From Oscillospiraceae bacterium (GTDB lineage: Bacteria > Bacillota > Clostridia > Oscillospirales > SIG519), in the NCBI GenBank assembly GCA_015067255.1, contig SVMS01000001.1, positions 31,285 through 95,284 of the forward strand: a stretch of 64,000 nucleotides of DNA, in the 5' to 3' direction. Positions 30,891 through 42,100 of the stretch are shown piece by piece. Below the pieces are notes generated by a model that was not told the origin of the DNA, made no database searches, and saw only the letters and a program-made list of their open reading frames with translations. Positions within the stretch are counted from its first letter, which is position 1; the number at the start of each line of letters is the position of its first letter. Position numbers and translations under genes: made by a program.

Positions 30891-32083
30891 TGCCCCAAAA
30901 AAAAGACAAAAAAATCAAAATTGCAATGCTTGGGCACAAAAGAATCCCTTCCCGTGAGGGCGGTGTTGAAATCGTTGTGAGTGAGCTTGCAACGAGAATG
31001 GTAAAATCAGATTTTGATGTAACCTGTTTTAACAGAAAAGGGCACCACGTCAGCGGTGCAGACTTTGATAAAACACAAACAGATGAATATTGCGGTGTAA
31101 AGCTCAAGAGTGTATGGACTCTTGATAAAAAAGGTTTGGCAGCGATGACTGCCTCTTTTTCAGGTGCTATACGTGCTGCCTTCGGAAAATATGATGTTGT
31201 TCATTTTCACGCAGAAGGGCCTTGCGCTATGCTATGGCTTCCCAAACTGTTTGGAAAAAAATGTATAGCAACTGTCCACGGGCTTGACCACCAGAGAGCT
31301 AAGTGGGGAAAATTTGCCTCGTGGTATATACTCACAGGAGAAAAATGCGCTGTTCGTTTTGCTGATGATATTATAGTCCTCAGTGAAAACGTAAAGAATT
31401 ATTTTAAAGAAAACTATAACCGTGAAACAGTTTTTATTCCCAACGGAGTGCTTCCTGCAGAGCCGAAAGAGGCGCAGGAAATTACAAAGCTGTACGGAAT
31501 TGATAAAGATGAATACATTCTCTTTTTGGGAAGACTTGTTCCTGAAAAGGGTGTTAAATATTTAATAGAAGCATATAAAAAGCTTGATACAGACAAAAAG
31601 CTTGTTATTGCCGGCGGAACATCTGACAGCGGAGAATATCCGGAAGAGTTAGTCAAGCTTGCCGACGGTGATTCAAGAATAATTTTTACAGGCTTTATTC
31701 AGGGCAGAGTTCTTGAAGAACTTTACAGTAATGCCTACATATATGTATTACCTTCCGATTTGGAGGGTATGCCGCTTAGCTTGCTTGAAGCGATGAGCTA
31801 CGGAAATTGCTGTCTTACGTCAGATATTCCCGAATGTGCAAGCGTTATGGGCGAATATGGAATTACCTTTAAAAAGTCAGACGTGCAGGAGCTTAAAGAA
31901 AAGCTTCAATATCTCTGCGACAATCCGCAAGCTGTTGCTCTGTTCAAGGAGCAAGCTTCTGACTATATTTGTAACAGATATAATTGGGACGACGTAACCA
32001 AAGAGACTTTGAAGCTATACGGAGCAGACGAAGCTGTTGCTCCCATAGAGGAGAAAGAATATGAAGGTATTGCTGATAAATAA
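30890..32083 (+). CDS. Glycosyltransferase family 4 (DUF1972-type, rhamnosyltransferase-like)
   Basis: The 397-residue GT-B enzyme starts with KIAMLGHKRIPSREGGVEIV, the DUF1972 signature found in rhamnosyltransferase-like proteins, followed by GT4 motifs FLGRLVPEKGVKYL and LPSDLEGMPLSLLEAMSYG (E-x7-E). GTG start at 30890 overlapping the previous stop. Donor and acceptor are not known. Confidence 0.9.
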   Translation: MPQKKDKKIKIAMLGHKRIPSREGGVEIVVSELATRMVKSDFDVTCFNRKGHHVSGADFDKTQTDEYCGVKLKSVWTLDKKGLAAMTASFSGAIRAAFGKYDVVHFHAEGPCAMLWLPKLFGKKCIATVHGLDHQRAKWGKFASWYILTGEKCAVRFADDIIVLSENVKNYFKENYNRETVFIPNGVLPAEPKEAQEITKLYGIDKDEYILFLGRLVPEKGVKYLIEAYKKLDTDKKLVIAGGTSDSGEYPEELVKLADGDSRIIFTGFIQGRVLEELYSNAYIYVLPSDLEGMPLSLLEAMSYGNCCLTSDIPECASVMGEYGITFKKSDVQELKEKLQYLCDNPQAVALFKEQASDYICNRYNWDDVTKETLKLYGADEAVAPIEEKEYEGIADK

Positions 32084-33278
32084 GTTTTTGCACCCAAACG
32101 GCGGTTCTGAAACATATATATTTAAGCTTGGAGATTATTTGCTTTCTCAAGGACATGAGGTTCAATACTTTGGTATGGAACACGAGGGCAGAATAGTCGG
32201 AAACCACGTTGAAGCCTACACTTCCGATATGGATTTTCACAATGGCTCCAAGCTTTCAAAGCTTACTTATCCGATAAAAACAATATATTCATCGCAAGCA
32301 CGCAAAAAAATCCGTTTAGTGCTTGATGATTTTCAACCGGACGTTTGTCATCTCAACAATTTCAATTATCAGCTTACACCCAGTATAATTCTTGAAATTC
32401 GAAAATGGGAAAAACAAACCGGGCATAAATGTAAGATTTTATATACGGCACATGATTATCAGCTTGTATGTCCCAATCATATGTGCCACAATCCACAGAC
32501 CCACGAGAACTGCGAAAAATGTTTGCAGGGAAGCTTTTTAAGCTGTACCAAGGGCAAGTGTATTCATAATTCCTTTGCTAAAAGCCTGATAGGAACCGCA
32601 GAAGCGACCTTTTGGAAGGCGCTTGGAGTGTATAAAAAGCTGGATACCGTTATTTGCTGTTCTGATTTTATGAAAACTAAAATTGACACAAATCCTGTTT
32701 TTGCAAACAAAAGCGTCGCTATGCACAATTTTATTGACCCTGTCTCCAAAACTGATGTCAATAAAAAAGATTATGTTTTATATTTCGGCCGTTATTCTCA
32801 GGAAAAAGGAATTAAAACACTTCTTAAGGTTGCAAAAGAACTTCCTGAAATACAGTTTGTTTTTGCAGGCGGCGGTCCATTGGAAAATGAAATTGCCGAA
32901 ATTCCCAATATAAAAAATGTCGGCTTTAAAAGCGGTGAAGAGCTATTTTCTATTATAAGAGAGGCTTGTTTTACTGTTTATCCTTCGGAATGGTATGAAA
33001 ATTGCCCCTTTTCCGTTATGGAAAGTCAGATGTACGGCACTCCCGTTATCGGTGCAAACATCGGAGGAATTCCGGAACTTATATCCACATCCGGACAAGA
33101 AACGGGCGAGCTTTTTGAAAGCGGAAATGCACAGGAGCTGAAAGAGAAAATAAAAGCTCTGTGGGAAGATAAATCAAGATTGGAGAAATACTCCCTTAAC
33201 TGTCAAAAGATTCAGTTTGCATCCCTGTCCGAATATTGTACTGAGCTACTTAAACTATATAAAGGAAAGTGCAAGTAA
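32061..33278 (+). CDS. Glycosyltransferase family 4
   Basis: The 405-residue GT-B protein has NGGSETYIFKLGDYLLSQGH near the N-terminus and GRYSQEKGIKTL and YPSEWYENCPFSVMES in the donor domain. A four-Cys block (CHNPQTHENCEKC, then SCTKGKC) near 140-170 is typical of one GT4 subgroup. The ATG at 32061, after GAGGAGAAAG, lies 23 bases inside the preceding gene. Confidence 0.9.
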   Translation: MKVLLINKFLHPNGGSETYIFKLGDYLLSQGHEVQYFGMEHEGRIVGNHVEAYTSDMDFHNGSKLSKLTYPIKTIYSSQARKKIRLVLDDFQPDVCHLNNFNYQLTPSIILEIRKWEKQTGHKCKILYTAHDYQLVCPNHMCHNPQTHENCEKCLQGSFLSCTKGKCIHNSFAKSLIGTAEATFWKALGVYKKLDTVICCSDFMKTKIDTNPVFANKSVAMHNFIDPVSKTDVNKKDYVLYFGRYSQEKGIKTLLKVAKELPEIQFVFAGGGPLENEIAEIPNIKNVGFKSGEELFSIIREACFTVYPSEWYENCPFSVMESQMYGTPVIGANIGGIPELISTSGQETGELFESGNAQELKEKIKALWEDKSRLEKYSLNCQKIQFASLSEYCTELLKLYKGKCK

Positions 33279-34297
33279 TGAAAAAACATATAATCTTATG
33301 CGACTGCGTTTCGGATGAAGTCGAATCTTTGTGCGATGCACTTAGTTCTTCCGATAAAAAATTTGAAATATGCTCTCATATTGCCAATTGGAAAAGAACA
33401 GGTAAAATGAGCGAGCTTCGTCGCTACGGAAAATATTTTGCCGTTGCTTTAAAATATTTTATGGGCAGAAAAAAATATGATACCATAATCGGTTGGCAAC
33501 AATTTTATGTTTTGATATTTTGCTTTTTCTGCTCTGTCTTTCACGTAAAAAAACAAAATAAATTGATTGCACTTAATTTTACATATAAAGAAAAAAACGG
33601 CAAGGCAAAGAAAATATATCGATGGTTTATGGGTAAATGTCTGGAAACAGGATACATTGATTATCTTTGTGTGCTCTCTCAGAATTATGCAAAAATAATA
33701 AGTGAAGAATTTAATTTACCCCTTGAAAAAATAATAATCTTACCCTTTGGCATCAATGACCCTTATGAAAATTTTTCAAAGCTTGCAGCTCCCTCTGAGG
33801 CTCCCGAAAACGGATATGTTTTGGCAATCGGAAGGTCAAACCGTGACTATGATTTTTTGATTTCTGCTTGGGAAAAAATAGAGTATCCTTTAGTAATTAT
33901 TGCTGATACATATAAAGGAAGCAACAGAGGAAATCCAAATGTTCATATTCTTCGTAACGTTGCAGGCGAAGCTTCTTACCCTTGGATAGCAAACTGTGAT
34001 GCTATGGTTCTCCCTATTGATGACGGAACTATTTGTTCAGGAGATACTGTTTTGCTTACTGCTCTTGCGATGAAGAAAAAGGTGCTTATAACTGCACCGA
34101 GCACTTTATCTGAGATGTATATTGTTGATTTTCAAAACGGTCTTTGTGTCGAAAAGGACAAATCTAAATTTGAAGTTCTCGTAAAAGAAATGCTTTTTTC
34201 TGATAAATACGATTATTTACAAGATAATGCACGTGAAAGCTATCTTACCAATTATTCAAGAATGAGTATGGGGAAACGTATAAAAGAAAAAATATAA
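33278..34297 (+). CDS. Glycosyltransferase-like GT-B protein
   Basis: The 339-residue protein has a weak N-terminal Rossmann half and a clearer donor half (GYVLAIGRSNRDYDFLISAW, MVLPIDDGTICSGDTVLLTA). It lacks the full GT4 E-x7-E block, so the assignment is at fold level. ATG 33278 overlaps the previous TAA (TAATG) and has AAGGAAAG before it. Confidence 0.75.
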   Translation: MKKHIILCDCVSDEVESLCDALSSSDKKFEICSHIANWKRTGKMSELRRYGKYFAVALKYFMGRKKYDTIIGWQQFYVLIFCFFCSVFHVKKQNKLIALNFTYKEKNGKAKKIYRWFMGKCLETGYIDYLCVLSQNYAKIISEEFNLPLEKIIILPFGINDPYENFSKLAAPSEAPENGYVLAIGRSNRDYDFLISAWEKIEYPLVIIADTYKGSNRGNPNVHILRNVAGEASYPWIANCDAMVLPIDDGTICSGDTVLLTALAMKKKVLITAPSTLSEMYIVDFQNGLCVEKDKSKFEVLVKEMLFSDKYDYLQDNARESYLTNYSRMSMGKRIKEKI

Positions 34298-34327
34298 TTT
34301 CTAATTATAAAATAGTAAGGTGAAATT

Positions 34328-35410
34328 ATGGCTAAAAAACTTAACGGCACAGTAATTGTAACCTATCGCTGTAATGCAAAATGCACTATGTGCAACAGAT
34401 ATAAAGTTCCATCACTGCCCGAAGAGGAAATTTCTATTGAAACTATTAAAAAGCTTCCTGAAATGTATTTCACCAATATAACCGGTGGCGAACCGTTTAT
34501 ACGTGAAGACCTTAAAGAAATAGTGCGAGAGCTTTACAAAAAAAGTGAACGTATTGTAATTTCAACCAACGGCTTCTTTACTGAAAGAATAGTTGATTTA
34601 TGTAAAGAATTTCCGCAAGTGGGAATTCGCATTTCAATTGAAGGCTTAGAGCAAACCAATAATGAAATCAGAGGTCTTGAGGACGGCTTTAACAGAGGCT
34701 ATACAACCCTTAAAACCCTTGTTGATATGGGTATGAAGGACGTAGGCTTCGGTATGACGGTACAGGATAAAAATGCACCTGACCTTGTTGCACTTTATGA
34801 TATATCCGATGAGCTTGGTATGGAATTTGCCACTGCCTCGCTTCACAATAGCTTCTATTTTGTTGAAGCAAACAATATCATTCATGACAGAATGATGGTT
34901 GCACAACATTTTGAAGACCTTATAAATCGCCTTTTAGAGTCAAACAGTCCTAAAAAGTGGTTTAGAGCTTACTTTAATCACGGACTTATAAATTACATTT
35001 TCAGCCAGAAAAGATTACTCCCCTGCGATATGAGCTTTGATACTTTCTTTATTGACCCCTACGGCGATGTTATGCCTTGTAACGGAACTAAAGAAAAAGA
35101 GGTAATGGGCAATCTGAATAAGCAGAGCTGGGAGGAATTATGGAACAGCGCAGAAGCGGAAGAGGTTCGCAAAAAGGTACGTTGCTGTGACAGAAACTGC
35201 TGGATGATAGGCTCAGTTTCCCCCGCTATGCATAAATATATTCATAAGCCTATGCTTTGGGTTATCAAGCATAAGTTTTTGTTCTTTTTCAAGAAAAAGA
35301 AGTACTCTATGTATGAAAATAAAATCGTACGTGATTTTCGTGACGGTAAGGTGAGCAAGGAATATTTAGACACCTGCTCTACCTGTGAAAATTGCGGCAA
35401 TAAGTGTTAA
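34328..35410 (+). CDS. Radical SAM/SPASM-type protein in the polysaccharide operon
   Basis: CNAKCTMC at residues 15-22 binds the SAM 4Fe-4S cluster, and TGGEPFIRED, STNGFF and ISIEG continue the radical SAM barrel. CDMSFDTFFIDPYGDVMPCNG starts a SPASM region, with extra Cys near CCDRNCW and the final CSTCENCGNKC that could bind auxiliary clusters. The target is unknown; a sugar, lipid carrier or peptide modification is possible. It lies between glycosyl- and pyruvyl-transferase genes. Confidence 0.88.
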   Translation: MAKKLNGTVIVTYRCNAKCTMCNRYKVPSLPEEEISIETIKKLPEMYFTNITGGEPFIREDLKEIVRELYKKSERIVISTNGFFTERIVDLCKEFPQVGIRISIEGLEQTNNEIRGLEDGFNRGYTTLKTLVDMGMKDVGFGMTVQDKNAPDLVALYDISDELGMEFATASLHNSFYFVEANNIIHDRMMVAQHFEDLINRLLESNSPKKWFRAYFNHGLINYIFSQKRLLPCDMSFDTFFIDPYGDVMPCNGTKEKEVMGNLNKQSWEELWNSAEAEEVRKKVRCCDRNCWMIGSVSPAMHKYIHKPMLWVIKHKFLFFFKKKKYSMYENKIVRDFRDGKVSKEYLDTCSTCENCGNKC

Positions 35411-35457
35411 CCGTTAAACTTCAAATAGGACTATCTTTATAATGATGGGGGTCGGCT

Positions 35458-36615
35458 ATGAAAGGTGTTTGTCTGAAATATACGCAGAATAATTACGGCA
35501 GTAAGCTACAGGCACTGGCCACCGTTAAAATCTTTGAAGAATTCGGTCTTGATTATGAAATAATTGAGTATAATAAAAAAACAATTCGTTTTATTCTAAA
35601 AACACTTCCACGATTTTTTAATTTTATTTTTTTAAATGATAGATATGACCAGTTTCAACGTATTATTGAATATAAGCGCCACCCCGAAGTTGAAAAACAA
35701 ATAAATATACGGCAAAAAGCGTTTTGGTCTTTTGATGAGCCCTTTAACAGCCACCTTTCCGAAAAATACGGCAGCTATGAGGAGCTTAAAAGCAAATGCA
35801 AAGAAAAATATGACTGTGTCATCACCTGCAGTGACCAGCTATGGTCCCCCGCTGCATTGGGCTCAGGCTTTTATAACCTTATGTTTGTACCTGAAGAGGT
35901 TACTAAAATTTCTTGGGCATCAAGCTTTGGAGTAAGTAAAATTCCTTGGTATCAGGTAGGCAGAACTAAAAAGTATTTAAACCGAATTGAACATATCAGT
36001 ATGCGTGAAAACCGAGGTGCCGAAATCGTTGAAGAGCTTACCGGCAGACAAGTCCCTGTTTTAATGGACCCTGTATTTGTTTTTGATAAAGATAAATGGA
36101 ATGAGCTTATTCCTTATGAAAAAAGTGAATTCGGCGATTACATATTTTGTTACTTTTTGGGCTCTAATCCCCAACACCGTGCTATCGCAAAGGCGCTTGC
36201 CGAAAAAACGGGTATGAAAATCGTAACCTTACGCCATCTTGACCGTTATGTAAAGCAGGATGAAGAGTTTGGCGATTATGCGCCCTATGATGTTACGCCG
36301 AAAAGGTTTTTAAATATTTTAAGAAATGCAGCCTATATATGTACAGACTCATTTCACGGTACTGCATTTTCAGTTATTTTTGAAAAGAAATTTGTGGTGT
36401 TTGACCGCTACAGCGACACATCTGCAAATTCTAAAAATTCACGGATAAGCTCTGTTTGTGATATACTCGGACTTAATGACAGGCGGTATTCAAATCAGTT
36501 TGATATAGCAGAAGTTATGCAACGTGATATTGATTATAATAAAGTGTCCCAAAAAATTTCACAATATCGTGAAAATACAATTTCATACTTAAAAAAAGCG
36601 TTTGAAATTGAGTAA
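35458..36615 (+). CDS. Polysaccharide pyruvyl transferase family protein
   Basis: The 385-residue protein shows the CsaB-type pattern: GSKLQALATVKIFEEFG near the start, CSDQLWSPAALG, MRENRGAEIVEELTG, PVLMDPVFV and TDSFHGTAFSVIFEKKFVVF. The family adds pyruvate ketals from phosphoenolpyruvate to sugars, giving a negatively charged polymer. The SFHGT block is the most diagnostic. Confidence 0.9.
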   Translation: MKGVCLKYTQNNYGSKLQALATVKIFEEFGLDYEIIEYNKKTIRFILKTLPRFFNFIFLNDRYDQFQRIIEYKRHPEVEKQINIRQKAFWSFDEPFNSHLSEKYGSYEELKSKCKEKYDCVITCSDQLWSPAALGSGFYNLMFVPEEVTKISWASSFGVSKIPWYQVGRTKKYLNRIEHISMRENRGAEIVEELTGRQVPVLMDPVFVFDKDKWNELIPYEKSEFGDYIFCYFLGSNPQHRAIAKALAEKTGMKIVTLRHLDRYVKQDEEFGDYAPYDVTPKRFLNILRNAAYICTDSFHGTAFSVIFEKKFVVFDRYSDTSANSKNSRISSVCDILGLNDRRYSNQFDIAEVMQRDIDYNKVSQKISQYRENTISYLKKAFEIE

Positions 36616-36646
36616 ACAATTAAAATAATTACTCGGGGGGTTGTGT

Positions 36647-37726
36647 GTGAGTCTTATCAGCGTAATTATTCCCGTATATAATGTTGAAAAATATCTTTAC
36701 AGATGTGTTGAAAGCATTAAAAATCAGACATATGCCAATCTCGAAATAATACTTGTTGATGATGGCTCTCCGGATAATTGCCCGCAAATGTGTGATGAAT
36801 TGGCATCTGAAGACAAACGAATTAAAGTTATCCATAAAGACAACGGCGGTCAGGGGCTGGCACGTAATTCAGGGCTTGAAATTGCCACAGGAGAATATGT
36901 CACTTTTGTAGATTCTGATGACTGGATTGCAGACACTCACATAGCAAATCTGTATTCAGCTATTACAGAAAACAGCGCAGATGTCGTGATTGGCTCACAT
37001 TCCGTGGCAACCGATACGGAAAATATCACACCTCAACAAATTCGTATAGAGCAAAAGGTATATAGCGGAAAAGAAGTTGAAGAAGAAATCTTATTGTCTG
37101 TTATAGGTCCTGATGTAAGCTTTCCTAAGGATGTACAAATCGAATCGGCGGTTTGGGGGAAACTATACCGCAGAAGCATTATCGCAGAAAACAATATAAA
37201 ATTTCCCAGCGAAAGAATTGCAGTTGGCGAGGATATGTTTTTTAATGCTTTGTGCATAAATTTTTCGAAACGGGTAGTAGCTATAAATGAAGTGGGCTAT
37301 AATTATTTTGAAAATTTAAAGTCCACCACCCGAAAGTATAATCCTTTGCGATATGAAAGAACAATAAATTTTTACACTAACACTTGCGACCTTGTAAAAA
37401 AATGCGGTCTTGAAGATAAAATATCTCACCGCGCAGAAAGAACCTTTTTGCTTAAACTGCGCACGGCAGTAAAGCTTGTTGTAATGTCGGATATGACTCG
37501 TAAGCAAAAATTCAGCGAAATCAGACGTTATCTTAACAATGAGACGGTAGCGGCTGTGTTAGCAAATTACCCCATTGACACTTTTGTTCCTGCAATAAAA
37601 TTGCTTGCAAAATTTATGAGGTCGAAAAATGCAGCAGGTGTTTATTATTTGATAAAATTCCGTGAAGCTGCTAAAGGTCAAAAGCTCTTAAAACAAAGTT
37701 TAAAAATTATAGGGATTGGAAAATAG
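36647..37726 (+). CDS. Glycosyltransferase family 2
   Basis: GT-A fold: SLISVIIPVYNVEKYLYRC, ILVDDGSPDNCPQMC, GQGLARNSGLEIATGEYVTF and VDSDDW (the metal-binding DxD). The start is taken as GTG 36647, six bases after GGGGGG; an in-frame TTG at 36641 touches that site. 359 residues. Donor unknown. Confidence 0.92.
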   Translation: MSLISVIIPVYNVEKYLYRCVESIKNQTYANLEIILVDDGSPDNCPQMCDELASEDKRIKVIHKDNGGQGLARNSGLEIATGEYVTFVDSDDWIADTHIANLYSAITENSADVVIGSHSVATDTENITPQQIRIEQKVYSGKEVEEEILLSVIGPDVSFPKDVQIESAVWGKLYRRSIIAENNIKFPSERIAVGEDMFFNALCINFSKRVVAINEVGYNYFENLKSTTRKYNPLRYERTINFYTNTCDLVKKCGLEDKISHRAERTFLLKLRTAVKLVVMSDMTRKQKFSEIRRYLNNETVAAVLANYPIDTFVPAIKLLAKFMRSKNAAGVYYLIKFREAAKGQKLLKQSLKIIGIGK

Positions 37727-37758
37727 TTTTTTAAAAAATTAAGAAGCGAAAGAAAGAT

Positions 37759-39054
37759 ATGTTAGAAAATCAATTCAAATTAATTAAAATAAAAAAAAGA
37801 ACTCTGCAAGAATGGTTTGTGCTTATATTTTTTATGATGCCGCTAATTCTGGCATTTTTGACCGAGTTTTTGGGACTGACATCCTCTGTGCGTTACTTGA
37901 TGGATGTAATTCTGATTTGTCTGGGTGTTCTGTTATATTTCAGAAAACAGATTACAATACCTCAAAAACTAAAGCCATTGTTCTTGTTGGTAATAGTCTT
38001 TTTTGTTTATTCCCTTATTATGTACTTTTTTAATTACCAATCAATATTTTATTTTTTATGGGGAACACGCAATACCTTTAGGTTTTATCTTGCTTTTTTG
38101 ATATTTGTTTCTTATGTTTCACAAGCTGAAGCGGAAACATGGCTTAAATTTTTGGATATTATTTTCTGGATAAATTTAGCCATTACAATTTATCAGTTTG
38201 CGGTTTTGAAGGTTCATCAGGACTTGCTTGGCGGTATTTTCGGCGTCAATGCCTCTGCAAACGGTTATATGCTTGTGTTCTTCTGTATTGTTATCGGCAG
38301 GTCTTTACTTAAGACTTTTGACGGTAATGAAAGCTATGTCTACTGTGCTTTAAAGTGTGCAGCATCTCTTGTGATTGCGGCAATGGCCGAAATGAAGTTT
38401 TATTATTTTGCTTTTGTTTTGATATTAGTGGTAGCCGCCTGTCTGACGAGATTTACAAAAGAAAAAATCGTTTTCTTGATTTTGGCTTTTGTAATAGTGG
38501 TTGCGGCTGCATCTCTGCTGACTTTCTGGTATTCTGAATTTGATAACTTCTTTTCCTTGGAAACTCTTTTTGAGCTTGCCACAAAGGAAAATTATTCGTC
38601 TGAAAACGACATAAACCGTTTGTCTGCAATATCTGTTATGATGGACAAATATATCGTTGAACCGGGACAACAGATTTTTGGTAAAGGGCTTGGCAATTGC
38701 GATGGATCTGATGTTTCAATATTTAATTCACCGTTTTATCAAAACTATTCTTTCTTGCATTACAGTTGGTTTGCCTTTGTAATGATTTTTCTTGAAACCG
38801 GATTTGTTGGTCTTGGTCTGTTTTTGGCATTCTTTGTCTTATGTGCTGTTTATTCACGCAAACAACTCAAAAACAATACAGGTAACAGACTGTTTTGTCA
38901 ACTCGGAATACTTATGGCAATATTGAGCATAGTTATTGCATTTTATAATGCATCACTCAGAATAGAAGCAGGTTATATGGTATATTTTGCTTTAGCGTTA
39001 CCGTTCATGATAAATACTGAAGATGAAAATTCTCAAAACATTTCCACAGATTAA
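37759..39054 (+). CDS. O-antigen polymerase/ligase-like membrane protein (Wzy type)
   Basis: The 431-residue protein has about ten to twelve membrane helices and a large outer loop near 260-320 (FDNFFSLETLFELATKEN to GKGLGN), the layout of Wzy polymerases and O-antigen ligases. It would link the lipid-bound repeat units outside the membrane. Sequence conservation in this class is low, so the call rests on topology and context. Confidence 0.8.
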   Translation: MLENQFKLIKIKKRTLQEWFVLIFFMMPLILAFLTEFLGLTSSVRYLMDVILICLGVLLYFRKQITIPQKLKPLFLLVIVFFVYSLIMYFFNYQSIFYFLWGTRNTFRFYLAFLIFVSYVSQAEAETWLKFLDIIFWINLAITIYQFAVLKVHQDLLGGIFGVNASANGYMLVFFCIVIGRSLLKTFDGNESYVYCALKCAASLVIAAMAEMKFYYFAFVLILVVAACLTRFTKEKIVFLILAFVIVVAAASLLTFWYSEFDNFFSLETLFELATKENYSSENDINRLSAISVMMDKYIVEPGQQIFGKGLGNCDGSDVSIFNSPFYQNYSFLHYSWFAFVMIFLETGFVGLGLFLAFFVLCAVYSRKQLKNNTGNRLFCQLGILMAILSIVIAFYNASLRIEAGYMVYFALALPFMINTEDENSQNISTD

Positions 39055-39108
39055 TAATGATAAATATCGGCTTCAACATAAATAAAGTTTTCAGCTGTCA
39101 TTAGTAAG

Positions 39109-39124
39109 TAAATTTTCACTAATG
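39109..39124 (+). promoter_or_regulatory. Small dyad before the giant secreted-protein gene
   Basis: CATTAGT (39109-39115) is inverted at ACTAATG (39118-39124), 50 bases before an AGGAGGAG ribosome site. It may influence expression of the large gene within the operon. Confidence 0.3.
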
Positions 39125-39175
39125 CGGTTAATATAAAGTAATATTTATTTAACATTTATTTTAGGAGGAGTAATT

Positions 39176-42100
39176 ATGGCTAAGACAACAAGCAAAAGAC
39201 TTATTTCATTGCTGTTAGTAGTAATGATGGTTGTTTCTTTTGTGCCCGTTCAAGCTTTTGCGCTTGAAAGCAGCACAGAAAATACAGACCAAAATGAAAT
39301 TCAGCATATGGAACCAAACCCATTCGTCAAAACAGTACTTCTTAAAGAAGTCAAATCCAAAATTGACACTGTTCTCGGCACATATTTAGGCACAACAATA
39401 ATGTCTAAAGAAGATGTTGAGAATATTGTTTCTGATATGGATGACGGATACTTAATTTCTTCATGGGAAGAGACTTCAGCTATTGTAGAGTTAATAAAAA
39501 CTATGACAGATGCAGAAGTTTATTTCTTGAAACAGCACGAAAGCACCGAAACCTTCGGTTATTTCTATGCTTCATTGAACGAAATTTGCAATTCTTCAGC
39601 TGTTACTGACATTACTGTTAGCGACACTATCGACAGCTGTATGTCAAGCGGTGAAGTTCTTGTTGCGCAGGCTGTTGATGCATGCGAACATATCGAGGTT
39701 ATTGACCCTGCTAAAGCTTCCACCTGTACTCAAACAGGCTTAACAGAGGGTAAGCACTGCTCTGTTTGCGGCGAAGTTCTTGTTGCGCAGGCTGTTGTCC
39801 CCGTTAAAATGCATACTCCCGGTGCAGAAGCTACTTGTACCACCGCTCAAACTTGTACTGTATGCGGCACTATATTAGTAAATGCTATAGATCACGTTTG
39901 GACCGATGTACCCGGTAAAGCTCCCGGACGTACTGAAAACGGCTATGAGCCTTACATAACCTGTGAGGAATGCGGAGCAATTGACGGAGAAATCGTTGTT
40001 ATTCCCGCACTCGGTGAAGCTTCTATTTCAAGCTACGACGAGCTTATCTTCAATTTAGCTTTGCTTGAAGAAATCGCAAGTATGTATGTAAAAGAAAATC
40101 CCGGCAAAAATCCTATTGCTCTTGTTATTAAATATATCCGTACCGGTGTTGACCGCTACAACTCAGGCTCCTGGGGTATTATGGCAGGTTATGAGGATGC
40201 GGACTTTGCCAAATATGTAAAACGTATGGAAGATACGGTAAATGCAGAGGTTACCGATGGCAATTATCTTATGGTTACCGGCCTTAAGAACATCAACAAT
40301 TTCCAGCTTCCTAACGGTGACAACGCTGATATCGGACACGTATTCGGCGCTATGGACATCACCTATCACAATAAGGGCAGCCAGAATCACGCCGACGTTT
40401 CCGGTTGGGCAGGCGACTTAGTTGACCTTTTGGAATTTTCTGATATGGTTGGCGTTTCCGGTGATATAGATACAATGATAAAATATATCTCCGAAAATCT
40501 CTTAGGTAAAGTTCCTACAATTCTCGGCGCTCCCAGTATGAGTCAGGAAGATATCTACGGTGACCTTGATGCATACTACATTATGTATGTACTTAACAGT
40601 GTAGAAGAAGACTATGTTTCAGGTACATTAACCGAAATCCTGATGAACTACTTCACTGAGGACCTTTCAATTGAACAGCGAGCTGCTTTCTTCCTTCGCA
40701 ACAGACTTGAAACCACAGGCACACGTGCTCATGTTCGTAACGCTGTATATACTGAGTATGCAGGCAACAAGCTTATTGCAACACTGGAAGGAACCAGAGA
40801 ATTTCAAAGCAATAATCTTTTTGACTTAAGAAAAGCTGTTTGCTATAGCTTTGCTGATTATATCTGTAAGCTGGCAGGCGACTATGTTGAAAAGATAGAC
40901 AATCCTTATTATAACGTATTTACATCAAATATGTCTGTTTTAGCCCCCGGTATTACTCAGGAGTATTATCAGGCAACAACTGTAGACGGTAAACAGATGG
41001 TTTACTACGTTGCAACTGCTGATATTACCCGAGATGATGTTCACGTATTTGCTAACTATCATAACGCAGCTCCCGAAGACGGTTGGGCTATGCAGCGTGT
41101 AAAAGACCAGGCAAATGCGGCACAGGCAAAATACGGCGACCCCAACAGTCCTGATTACATTCCCAACTATAACGTAATAATCAGCACAAACGCTGACGGC
41201 TATAATATGACTACCGGTGAGCCCGGCGGCTTGTTGATTATGAACGGTAAAGAATGGCACGGAATTGATAACGGCGGCTTCTTTGGTATTACAAAAGAGG
41301 GCAAAGCTGTTATAGGCACTAAGGCTGATTACAACAACACTTACAAAGGACAGCTTGCTGATGCTGTCGGCGGCTTTGGTACTATGCTTATCAGAAATGG
41401 CGAGATTGCTATTTCAAAAACTGATGACTATTACAATAGCCGTGCACCCAGAACAGCCGTTGGTATCACTAAAACCGGTAAGGTTGTACTTATGGTACTT
41501 GACGGACGTCAGGAGCCCTACTCCTGCGGCGGTAGTATGCAGGAAATTGCGCAGATTATGTTTGAAGCAGGCTGTGTAGATGCAGTTAACTTGGACGGCG
41601 GCGGCTCCACTACTTTTGTTGCAAAACAACAGGGTGAAGAAGAACTGACTCTTATGAACAAACCTTCCGACGGTGCTGCTCGTTCAGTAAGTACATCTCT
41701 TTTGATGGTTTCTACTGCTCCCAGCTCTACCGCTTTTGACCACGCAAATCTCGAAAGCGACTATAGCTATGCTACTATAGGCACACCTGTTCAGATTACT
41801 CCTGTAGGTATCAGCGCAACAGGTAATATTACAGACCTTCCCGAAGGCTATACCTGGGCAGTTTCTAATGAAAGATGGGCTGCAATTTCTCAAGACGGTG
41901 TATTCACAGGTAAGAGAAACGGTTCTGTTGATGTATATCTTATGTTTGATGGCGCAATCATCGGCAGCAAAACTATGAATATTGTAGTTCCTGAAACAAT
42001 TTATTTTACTAAGAATACTGTTGATGCAGTATATGGTTCTACTGTTAAGCTTCCTATAGCTGCTCTTTGTGAAGGTAAGCAGGTTGCTATCAATACAAAT

